Shown: in pieces, positions 7,391-13,466 of the stretch
Layout: every line of letters starts with the position of its first letter
Numbering within the stretch: the first letter of the stretch is position 1
Assembly: GCA_001792465.1 (NCBI GenBank)
Contig: MGGO01000013.1
Coordinates: 1-27,730 of the forward strand
Direction of reading: 5' to 3'
Origin: Candidatus Woesebacteria bacterium RIFCSPHIGHO2_01_FULL_44_10
GTDB lineage: Bacteria; Patescibacteriota; Microgenomatia; UBA8517
Length of the DNA: 27,730 nt
Made by a program: the position numbers and the translations under genes
The notes under the pieces: generated by a model
Told to the model about the DNA's origin: nothing
The model's input: only the letters and a program-made list of their open reading frames with translations
Database searches by the model: none

Positions 7391-7472
7391 CGGAGGGTAC
7401 AGGGGTCGAACCTGTTAGGGCTTTCGCCCACGAGTTTTCAAGACTCGCGCATTACCGTCCTGCCCACCCTCC
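7391..7472 (-). tRNA. tRNA-Ser(UGA)
   Basis: The acceptor stem GGAGGGT/ACCCTCC with discriminator G, anticodon stem CGAGT/ACTCG around loop CTTGAAA (anticodon TGA), and the long variable arm typical of serine tRNA are all present. CCA is not encoded. Confidence 0.95.
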
Positions 7473-7477
7473 CTAAG

Positions 7478-7562
7478 CGGAGGTGGTGAGATTCGAACTC
7501 ACGAGCCCCTTGCGGGGCGCGGGTTAGCAACCCGCTGCACTAGGCCACTATGCGACACCTCC
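7478..7562 (-). tRNA. tRNA-Ser(GCU)
   Basis: The acceptor stem GGAGGTG/CACCTCC with discriminator G, anticodon stem GCGGG/CCCGC around TTGCTAA (anticodon GCT), and a long GC-rich variable arm are visible. CCA is not encoded. It lies 5 nt upstream of tRNA-Ser(UGA) in the direction of transcription, so the two are likely one transcript. Confidence 0.95.
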
Positions 7563-7583
7563 AAGCTGACATATTATACCAAA

Positions 7584-7652
7584 ATCAGGTATATTTTCCT
7601 CCTCGCTCTTTCGAGCTCGGCTTTGCCCTTAGGGGAGGAAGATATATCAGGT
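7584..7652. repeat. MITE-like palindromic element flanked by a 7-bp direct repeat
   Basis: The imperfect 15-bp inverted arms 7588-7602 and 7634-7648 (13 of 15 match) enclose a CGCTCTTTCGAGCTCGG-type core. The direct repeat ATCAGGT occurs at 7584-7590 and 7646-7652, resembling a target duplication. No coding capacity. It could instead be a plain hairpin. Confidence 0.4.
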
Positions 7653-7661
7653 CCAATTCAT

Positions 7662-7689
7662 CCCTGAATCAAAAATTCAGGGTTTTCTT
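7662..7689 (+). terminator. Hairpin plus T-run, probable terminator
   Basis: CCCTGAAT (7662-7669) and ATTCAGGG (7675-7682) form a perfect 8-bp stem with a 5-nt loop, followed by TTTTCTT. It may stop + strand read-through from the toxin operon before the next promoter begins at ~7699. Confidence 0.55.
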
Positions 7690-7698
7690 GAAATCTGA

Positions 7699-7704
7699 TA
7701 TAAT
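7699..7704 (+). promoter_or_regulatory. -10 box TATAAT for the gene at 7712
   Basis: A perfect TATAAT ends 7 nt before ATG 7712. No good -35 is visible at 17 nt. Confidence 0.5.
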
Positions 7705-7711
7705 ACACTCG

Positions 7712-8254
7712 ATGCCCGATCAAGCTGCTCAACAAAGAGAGCCCGCCTCGCCAAACGCGGGTCGAGGCAAGCAGGAAGCTGAAAAAACATTGGTTGAATG
7801 GACTGCCCCGGCCAGACCTTTTAAAAGGCGAGACAGGGACTTTTACATAACCGTAGTTGCGATAGCGGGTATTTTTGGACTCATCTTATTTTTAGTAGAA
7901 GGATTTTTGCCGGTGATACTTATAATTTCACTGGTCTTTCTTTTCTACGTTTTGTCCACGGTTGAGCCGGAAAAAATCAGCTATACAATTACAACTAGGG
8001 GAATAAAAATTGCTGCCAGACGAACCGATTGGGGAGTAATGGGTAGATTCTGGTTTACCAAAAGGTTTGACAGCCAACTTTTGGTGATTGAAACGGCTGT
8101 TTTCCCCGGCAGGTTGGAAGTGGTAGTTGACCCGAACCAAAAAACCCAAATCCAGAAAGCCGTGGAAAAATACCTGACCCACGAAGAGGTTCCTGCCTCC
8201 GGTTTAGACCGTGTCGCTAATTGGTTGGGTAGTAGATTACCGGGCAATAAATAA
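7712..8254 (+). CDS. Two-helix membrane protein with C-terminal PH-like domain, unknown
   Basis: The frame is open upstream to 7550, but that part overlaps a tRNA gene on the other strand. ATG 7712 (MPDQAAQQREP) lies 7 nt after a perfect TATAAT and gives 180 residues. A polar Pro/Glu-rich start of ~45 residues precedes two hydrophobic helices (about residues 48-65 and 66-84). A beta-rich domain with VEPEKISYTITTRGIKI and a C-terminal amphipathic helix follows; this arrangement resembles small bacterial PH-like or YcxB-type proteins, but I cannot assign a family firmly. The stop is 4 nt before tRNA-Arg, so the gene and the following tRNAs may be co-transcribed. Confidence 0.65.
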   Translation: MPDQAAQQREPASPNAGRGKQEAEKTLVEWTAPARPFKRRDRDFYITVVAIAGIFGLILFLVEGFLPVILIISLVFLFYVLSTVEPEKISYTITTRGIKIAARRTDWGVMGRFWFTKRFDSQLLVIETAVFPGRLEVVVDPNQKTQIQKAVEKYLTHEEVPASGLDRVANWLGSRLPGNK

Positions 8255-8258
8255 ACGG

Positions 8259-8330
8259 GCGCCCGTAGTTCAACGGACAGAATGGAGGTTTGCGGAATCT
8301 CTGATACAGGTTCGATTCCTGTCGGGCGCA
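8259..8330 (+). tRNA. tRNA-Arg(GCG)
   Basis: The acceptor GCGCCCG/CGGGCGC with discriminator A, D-stem GTTC/GAAT, anticodon stem GAGGT/ATCTC around TTGCGGA, and T-stem ACAGG/CCTGT are visible. The anticodon is GCG where most bacteria use ACG (inosine-modified). CCA is not encoded. Confidence 0.9.
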
Positions 8331-8340
8331 CTAGAAGCGG

Positions 8341-8428
8341 GGCGGGTTCGCATAGTGGCCAATTGCACGAGTTTCGAAAACTCGAGGGGGCAACCCCTTC
8401 ACAGGTTCAAATCCTGTACCCGCCGCCA
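8341..8428 (+). tRNA. tRNA-Ser(CGA)
   Basis: The acceptor GGCGGGT/ACCCGCC with discriminator G, anticodon stem CGAGT/ACTCG around TTCGAAA (anticodon CGA) and a long variable arm (GGGGG..CCCC) are visible. Unlike the other serine tRNAs here, bases 8426-8428 read CCA. Confidence 0.95.
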
Positions 8429-8438
8429 AGCACAAGAT

Positions 8439-8906
8439 ATGAATATAAATATAAAAGATAAATTGGTACTAATAACGGGAATGGTGGTATTCCAAAAAAA
8501 CAAAAACATTGAGCGTTGGCTCGTGGTTAAAAAGGATGAAAATTCAGATTGGGAGTTACCCACTGCCAATGTCCGACGGGTTGAATCATCGGTCCGAGCC
8601 GCCATCCGGACGATGCAGGAGATGGGCGGGATGCGGGCCCAGGTCATGGCCGAAGCAGGTCGGTTTGGTGGCAGTACGGTAGTGAACGGAAAAACGGTTC
8701 CTTTAAGATACATTTTCTATTTGATGAAGTATCGGGATGAAGCCGGTGAGTTAATTGGCTTTAATCAAATGGAGTGGTTTGATTATGCCGGGGCGGTGAG
8801 GAAACTGAAAAGCAAACGGGACAGAGCGATCATCAAAACGGCCAGGGAAGAGCTGCGAACCTTACGCAAAACCGACGAAGGCAAGGAGATTTTAAGAGAA
8901 AAATAA
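8439..8906 (+). CDS. Nudix-fold protein with degenerate Nudix box
   Basis: The frame is open from 8211, but that part runs through two tRNA genes. ATG 8439 gives 155 residues and keeps the first beta strand (KLVLITGMVVFQ). The pattern WLVVKKDENSDWELPTANV, followed by an E, seven residues and RTMQEMGGM, has the spacing of the Nudix box GX5EX7REUXEEXGU. Several canonical positions have changed (G to A, RE to RT, EE to EM), so hydrolase activity is doubtful. It may bind rather than cleave a nucleotide. A charged helical C-terminus of ~35 residues follows. The gene lies between tRNA-Ser(CGA) and tRNA-Ser(GGA) on the same strand, so it may share a transcript with them. Confidence 0.65.
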   Translation: MNINIKDKLVLITGMVVFQKNKNIERWLVVKKDENSDWELPTANVRRVESSVRAAIRTMQEMGGMRAQVMAEAGRFGGSTVVNGKTVPLRYIFYLMKYRDEAGELIGFNQMEWFDYAGAVRKLKSKRDRAIIKTAREELRTLRKTDEGKEILREK

Positions 8907-8911
8907 TTTTT

Positions 8912-8994
8912 GGTAGGGTGCCGGAGTGGACAAACGGGCACGCTTGGAAAGCGTGAGCCGCAAGGCTACGCAGGTTCGAATCCTGTCCCTACCG
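8912..8994 (+). tRNA. tRNA-Ser(GGA)
   Basis: The acceptor GGTAGGG/CCCTACC with discriminator G, anticodon stem CACGC/GCGTG around TTGGAAA (anticodon GGA) and a long variable arm are visible. CCA is not encoded. Confidence 0.95.
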
Positions 8995-9027
8995 CAAGTT
9001 TAAGATTATAAACTCCCGCCCTTTATC

Positions 9028-9930
9028 ATGGAGCGTACATTTGAGGCAACAACCCCCTTACTAGAAGTTAAACGAGACAGATTCCGCAACCTTTGGTTTA
9101 TCTTTCCTAACCAAAAGGTGGAGAGTCTACTTTTGGGGGAAGTTTCTAGTCAGGCAGTTATTACTCCTTTAGGAAGAGAAATCCTACGAGGCTTGGAAGA
9201 TAGAGGGCGAATTATCGAGGGGGTTGCAGAAAGGAGTTTAGTGTCTGGGATTTTTTCTTTAGGCAAAGGTTCAGAAGGATCTGTAAGAAAAATAAGTGAT
9301 GCGGATTCTCTGATCCAATGGCTTTCGGGCAAAAATCTACATTTTGCCGTTGAGAAAAGGTTGAATGGGAAACCGGGAACGAAAATGCTTGGGTGGGAAA
9401 TTGTTGAGATGTTTAACTATGTCAAACCAGCTTTTCAAGAAAGAGGTTTTGGCTTGGTTCAACCTTTGGGTGCAACAGATCACTCGGTATTTTTCCAGTT
9501 TGAAAAATCATATGATCTAAAGTGGTTTTTTGATAATACATCCCTCCCTAAAAGTTTTCGGGAAGATCTCCGGAATGAAATAATGGCTCTGGAGGTGGGG
9601 CTGCACCAGTGCTTGCAAAAATATCTTGGAACAAAAGGATGTCGGGAAGTGCCTGGCCTAACCAATGACTATTGGCCTTTTTGGACGGCTGATGGCGGTT
9701 CTATAGTCGATGTAATTCTGGATGTGGGCGAGCCGTTTTGGGACTATGAGTTTGTCTTTCGGAATTGGATAGTTCAAAGAGGAGTTAGAAAAAATATCCA
9801 AAAACTTTTTTCTAAAGGTGAAATTACTGAGGCGTATGACAGCCTAAAAAGGAGTTTAATTTGTGTCGATCCGGTTTTGGTTTACAGGTTAGAAGGATTT
9901 ACGAAAGCACCACTCAGAGCCACCGGTTAA
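9028..9930 (+). CDS. Protein kinase-fold-like protein of unknown function
   Basis: A 300-residue protein. Residues 78-86 read LGKGSEGSV, a textbook GxGxxGxV nucleotide-binding loop. FAVEKRL (K110) follows at the spacing of the VAIK lysine, and a helix with E124 could supply its partner glutamate. A hinge-like VFFQFEKSYDL (~154-164) comes next. Near the C-terminus ADGGSIVDVILDVG (~221-234) may replace the DFG region, but no clear HxD catalytic loop is visible. Residues 1-75 form a separate N-terminal region resembling the lead-in of some CPR kinase-like proteins. Either a divergent small-molecule or protein kinase or a pseudokinase; the substrate is unknown. It lies 33 nt after tRNA-Ser(GGA), with TATAAA at 9007-9012 as a possible -10. 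Confidence 0.5.
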   Translation: MERTFEATTPLLEVKRDRFRNLWFIFPNQKVESLLLGEVSSQAVITPLGREILRGLEDRGRIIEGVAERSLVSGIFSLGKGSEGSVRKISDADSLIQWLSGKNLHFAVEKRLNGKPGTKMLGWEIVEMFNYVKPAFQERGFGLVQPLGATDHSVFFQFEKSYDLKWFFDNTSLPKSFREDLRNEIMALEVGLHQCLQKYLGTKGCREVPGLTNDYWPFWTADGGSIVDVILDVGEPFWDYEFVFRNWIVQRGVRKNIQKLFSKGEITEAYDSLKRSLICVDPVLVYRLEGFTKAPLRATG

Positions 9931-9959
9931 GTTCTTCAGCTTATATTCGGTGGTTGTGA

Positions 9960-9965
9960 TAGAAT
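9960..9965 (+). promoter_or_regulatory. -10 box TAGAAT of dnaG
   Basis: TAGAAT ends 10 nt before ATG 9976. The -35 region is weak. With the TATAAT at 11729 it would give separate promoters for dnaG and rpoD. Confidence 0.4.
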
Positions 9966-9975
9966 CTCCCTTAGA

Positions 9976-11733
9976 ATGGATGACGTTGAAAAGGTCAAGC
10001 AAAAAACCGACATTGTTTCCATTATCGGGGAGCACGTTGCTTTAAAAAAAGCCGGTAGGAACTTCAGGGGATTGTGCCCTTTCCATTCTGAAAAAACTCC
10101 GAGTTTTATGGTCTCCCCGGAACTGCAAATTTTCAAGTGTTTTGGCTGTGGTGAGTCCGGAGACGTAATTAGTTTTCTGGAAAAACACGAGGGCATGGAA
10201 TTTTACGAAACCTTAAAGTTTTTGGCTGATCGTGGTGGCGTCAAACTCACACCCCGATCTCCCCAATTAAGAAGTGAAAAAGACAGTCTTTATGAAGCGA
10301 ATCTTTTGGCCGCCAAGTTTTATCACTGGGTTTTGACAAATCATACTTCCGGCAAAAAAGCTCTGGAATACCTGAAAAAAGAAAGAAAGCTCTCTGGTGA
10401 GGCAATTGAGACTTTCATGCTTGGCTTTGCCCCGCAAAATCGCAAAGCCCTGTCCAAGTTTTTAGTTGAGGACAAGAAGCTCAAGGTCGAAGATTTGATT
10501 AAAGCGGGATTGGTTGGCCGAGGTGGGGACGGATTTTACGATCGATTCGCGGGGCGAATAATCTTTCCTCTTTTTGACCACCGAGGCAACGCGGTGGCCT
10601 TAGCGGGGAGAATCATGCCTGGAGCGAGAGAAGATATTGCCAAATACATCAATTCACCCCAAACGCTGGTTTACGACAAAAGCAGTGTGCTCTATGGTCT
10701 AAACGTCACTCGGAGGGACATCAAAAGGGCCAAAATGGCCATTGTTGTTGAGGGTGAGCTTGATTTAATCAGTCCGTGGCTGCGAGGAATAAAAAATGTT
10801 GTTGCCATTAAGGGCTCTGCCTTAACTTCTGGTCAGGCTAAGATTCTCGCCAGGATGACTGAAGCAGTCATTTTTGCCCTGGACAGTGACTTCGCTGGCC
10901 AAGAAGCAGCCAGAAGAGGCATTGAAGTTGCGGAAAGGGAGGGCCTGGAGGTAAGGATCTGTGTTCTTACTGACTACAAGGACCCCGACGACGCGGCTCG
11001 GGCCAACCCGGAGGGGTTAAAGACGACTCTGAAGGCTGCCGTTCCCGCCTGGGACTGGATAATAAGTTCAGTTCTTGCGGCCCACGATACTCGCTCCGGA
11101 GAGGGCAAATCAAGGGTCAGTCGGGAGATTGTGCCGATTCTGGCGGGGATATCCGACAAAATAGTTCAGAGCCACTACGTTGGGGAAGTGGCTGGCAAAC
11201 TGGGAGTGGACTCGGAGGCGGTAGCAAGCCAAGTGGAAAAATATTCTTCTTCAAAAAAAATAACCCCCCCGGTTGGCGGCGAGAAAGTTGAGAACACACA
11301 AAAAGGCCGCCGGCAGCTTTTGGAAGAGCGACTTCTCGGTTTGGCAGTTTATCTTGATCCCAAGAAAATTCTTACCAAAGAGACGAAAGCGTATCTTGCC
11401 ACCCCCGTGGTGCAAAGAATTGTTGAGAAGCTTGCTGAGTTTCTTAAAAAAACTGAGTTTGACATCAAAAAATTTGCAGATAGTCTTCCGGCTGAACTTA
11501 AAGCAGGTTTTGGTGAAATTGTACTGTCCGAGGAAGAGGACGATCAGGACAAAATAACTCGTGAGCTGGAGATAGTTAAACGGGAGCTGATTGAATTGGT
11601 ACTCAGGGAGAAGCGCGATGAAGTCAAAAGACAGATTACCAGACTCGAGCGGGAGGGAAGCGGGAAGGAGCTTAATCAAGTGGTTCGAGAATTTGATGAA
11701 ATTTCTCGCAAAATTACCGATTTGGCAGTATAA
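9976..11733 (+). CDS. dnaG: DNA primase DnaG
   Basis: A 585-residue primase that lays RNA primers for replication. The CHC2-type zinc ribbon uses C34, H37, C55 and C58 (CPFHSEKTPSF, then FKCFGCGESGDVISF). The RNA polymerase core follows at ~120-240, and the TOPRIM part has VVEGELD (E259) and ALDSD (D303, D305) for Mg2+ binding. The C-terminal ~200 residues are helical and charged, as expected for the helicase-interaction domain. The stop codon TAA (11731-11733) is embedded in the TATAAT box in front of rpoD, a compact version of the widespread dnaG-rpoD macromolecular-synthesis pair. Confidence 0.97.
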   Translation: MDDVEKVKQKTDIVSIIGEHVALKKAGRNFRGLCPFHSEKTPSFMVSPELQIFKCFGCGESGDVISFLEKHEGMEFYETLKFLADRGGVKLTPRSPQLRSEKDSLYEANLLAAKFYHWVLTNHTSGKKALEYLKKERKLSGEAIETFMLGFAPQNRKALSKFLVEDKKLKVEDLIKAGLVGRGGDGFYDRFAGRIIFPLFDHRGNAVALAGRIMPGAREDIAKYINSPQTLVYDKSSVLYGLNVTRRDIKRAKMAIVVEGELDLISPWLRGIKNVVAIKGSALTSGQAKILARMTEAVIFALDSDFAGQEAARRGIEVAEREGLEVRICVLTDYKDPDDAARANPEGLKTTLKAAVPAWDWIISSVLAAHDTRSGEGKSRVSREIVPILAGISDKIVQSHYVGEVAGKLGVDSEAVASQVEKYSSSKKITPPVGGEKVENTQKGRRQLLEERLLGLAVYLDPKKILTKETKAYLATPVVQRIVEKLAEFLKKTEFDIKKFADSLPAELKAGFGEIVLSEEEDDQDKITRELEIVKRELIELVLREKRDEVKRQITRLEREGSGKELNQVVREFDEISRKITDLAV

Positions 11734-11734
11734 T
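11729..11734 (+). promoter_or_regulatory. -10 box TATAAT of rpoD, overlapping the dnaG stop codon
   Basis: A perfect TATAAT lies across the dnaG stop codon. It ends 5 nt before an in-frame TTG (11740) and 17 nt before ATG 11752. No strong -35 is seen at 17 nt. Confidence 0.5.
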
Positions 11735-11751
11735 AGGCCTTGGTACACCCC

Positions 11752-12831
11752 ATGATTAGGAAAGTAACTCATGAATTAGTTCAAAAAGCTAAAGATCAAG
11801 GCTTTTTGACCCAGGACGAAATCTTGGCCGTTTTCCCCGATGCGGAAGACAGGATTGAGGAGTTAGACGAGCTTTATGAAATTCTTCTCGAGGAAGGCAT
11901 CGACGTTTTTGAATCGGTAAGTATTGACGAATTTGAAGACCCGGACAAAAGCCAGAAACAGCTGGAGCGGGAAATTGAGGTTCTTTCCAAATTGGAAGGC
12001 GTGGAGTCAACCGACCCGGTTAGGCAGTACTTACGAGAAATCGGAAAAGTGCCACTTTTGATGGCTGAGGATGAGGTCGAGCTGGCCAAGCGCTACGAAA
12101 CCAAAGACAAAAAAGCCAAAGACAAATTAACGGAAAGCAACCTCAGATTGGTGGTTTCAATTGCCAAAAAATACATTGGCCGGGGCCTTTCGCTACTGGA
12201 CCTTATTCAGGAGGGCAACCAGGGCCTGATTCGTGCAGTTGAGAAATACGACTGGAGAAGGGGCTTCAAATTTTCCACCTACGCCACTTGGTGGATAAGG
12301 CAAGCCATCACCCGGGCAATAGCAGACCAGGCCAGAACTATCAGAATTCCGGTGCATATGGTGGAGACGATCAATAAACTCTACCGCACCAGCCGCAGAC
12401 TGATGCAGGAGTTGGGCCGGGAACCAACCGCTGAGGAAATTGGCGAGGAGTTGGAATTGGATGGAGATCGGGTAAGGGAAATCTTCAAAATCGCCCAGGA
12501 AGTGACCAGTTTGGAAACCCCGGTGGGAGAAGATGGAGAAAGCTTCTTGGGAGACTTTATTCCGGATGAATCTCAGCTTTCCCCCGTGGATCAGGCAAGT
12601 AAGCAACTTCTGAAGGATCACCTGGATGACGTTTTGGAAACTCTTTCGGACCGCGAGGCCAGGGTTTTGAAGCTGAGATTTGGCCTGGAGGGAGGCAAGC
12701 AAATGACACTGGAGGAAGTAGGGAGAGTTTTTGGAGTTACCCGGGAACGGATCAGACAAATCGAAGCCAAAGCCTTGAGAAAGCTAAAGCACCCCTCAAG
12801 ACGAAAGAAACTGCAAGATTATTTGGAGTAA
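11752..12831 (+). CDS. rpoD: Primary sigma factor RpoD (sigma-70)
   Basis: A 359-residue sigma factor from ATG 11752; TTG 11740 would add four residues. A short region 1.1-like N-terminus is followed by region 1.2 (DPVRQYLREIGKVPLL) and region 2 (NLRLVVSIAKKYIGRGLSLLDLIQEGN, then GFKFSTYATWWIRQAITRAI). Region 3 (REPTAEEIGEEL) and region 4 (LSDREARVLKLRFGL, then VTRERIRQIEAKALRKL) complete it. The large non-conserved insert of E. coli RpoD is absent. Regions 2.4 and 4.2 keep canonical residues, consistent with the TTGACA/TATAAT-like boxes seen across the window. It directs RNA polymerase to housekeeping promoters. Follows dnaG by 18 nt. Confidence 0.97.
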   Translation: MIRKVTHELVQKAKDQGFLTQDEILAVFPDAEDRIEELDELYEILLEEGIDVFESVSIDEFEDPDKSQKQLEREIEVLSKLEGVESTDPVRQYLREIGKVPLLMAEDEVELAKRYETKDKKAKDKLTESNLRLVVSIAKKYIGRGLSLLDLIQEGNQGLIRAVEKYDWRRGFKFSTYATWWIRQAITRAIADQARTIRIPVHMVETINKLYRTSRRLMQELGREPTAEEIGEELELDGDRVREIFKIAQEVTSLETPVGEDGESFLGDFIPDESQLSPVDQASKQLLKDHLDDVLETLSDREARVLKLRFGLEGGKQMTLEEVGRVFGVTRERIRQIEAKALRKLKHPSRRKKLQDYLE

Positions 12832-12854
12832 TAAGAAGACAACCGCAACAGGTG

Positions 12855-13448
12855 CTACCAGTCGATAATTCTTACCGTGCCATCGGCAGAAGCCAGCATG
12901 TTACCGAGGCTAAACATTTCATTGCCATCTACATCTTTTACAAATCCGGGAAAATTAGTCAACTGCGGGTCATTCGCGGCTTGCGACAATTTTTTCACCA
13001 ATTTATCCACCTGCCGAGATACTTTTGAAGTTTCGGAGTCTGCTTTTCCAAATTGGTCCATCCTCACTATTCTCCCCTGAAATTTTGGCTGAATGATTAC
13101 TAATTTCTCTTTTCCATTGTTGTCCATGCCTATAATGAAATGAGAACCTAGTAGATAATCACCAAAATACTTTTTTAGCTGTTCGTAAAGCTGTTTCTTT
13201 TGGGTGGCTGCTGAGTGGGCAGTTCCTAATTCTTTTTGTCGTCTACCTTTCATTATCTTGTAAACGTATTCTTCTCCATGAGACTTGAATTGCCAGACTT
13301 CAAACTCGGATGGATATATCGTTGGGTCAATGTGGCTAACCAATCCCTCATCAACCACTACTGGCATGTCAGCCAGACTGATTTGTGTGTTGCCAAGTGC
13401 GATTTCTCCTGGTCTATCTTCGCTTTTTTGTTGAGATTCCACGTCCAT
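12855..13448 (-). CDS. Kinase/APH-fold-like protein of unknown function
   Basis: A 197-residue protein, convergent with rpoD (23-nt gap). EYVYKIMKG (K64/K67) resembles the ATP-binding lysine strand, and LVIIQPKFQG (~116-125) a hinge. The C-terminus SLGNMLASADGTVRIIDW (~180-197) strongly resembles the HxxNxLxxxDGxxxxIDW segment of aminoglycoside phosphotransferase-like and related kinases, where the Asn and final Asp bind metal. The protein stops directly after this motif, so the usual C-terminal helices are missing and no glycine-rich loop is obvious. A minimal kinase-like or pseudokinase protein is likely. It lies 18 nt downstream of the VKOR-DHODH gene on the same strand and may be co-transcribed with it. 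Confidence 0.5.
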   Translation of the reverse strand: MDVESQQKSEDRPGEIALGNTQISLADMPVVVDEGLVSHIDPTIYPSEFEVWQFKSHGEEYVYKIMKGRRQKELGTAHSAATQKKQLYEQLKKYFGDYLLGSHFIIGMDNNGKEKLVIIQPKFQGRIVRMDQFGKADSETSKVSRQVDKLVKKLSQAANDPQLTNFPGFVKDVDGNEMFSLGNMLASADGTVRIIDW

Positions 13449-13466
13449 TATTATGATTACAGTTTC

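Noticed and set aside
7550..7711. Longer N-terminus for the membrane protein at 7712
   Set aside because: The extra part overlaps tRNA-Ser(GCU) and the hairpin elements; TATAAT 7 nt before ATG 7712 supports the shorter form.
8211..8438. Longer N-terminus for the Nudix-like protein
   Set aside because: It would translate through tRNA-Arg and tRNA-Ser(CGA).
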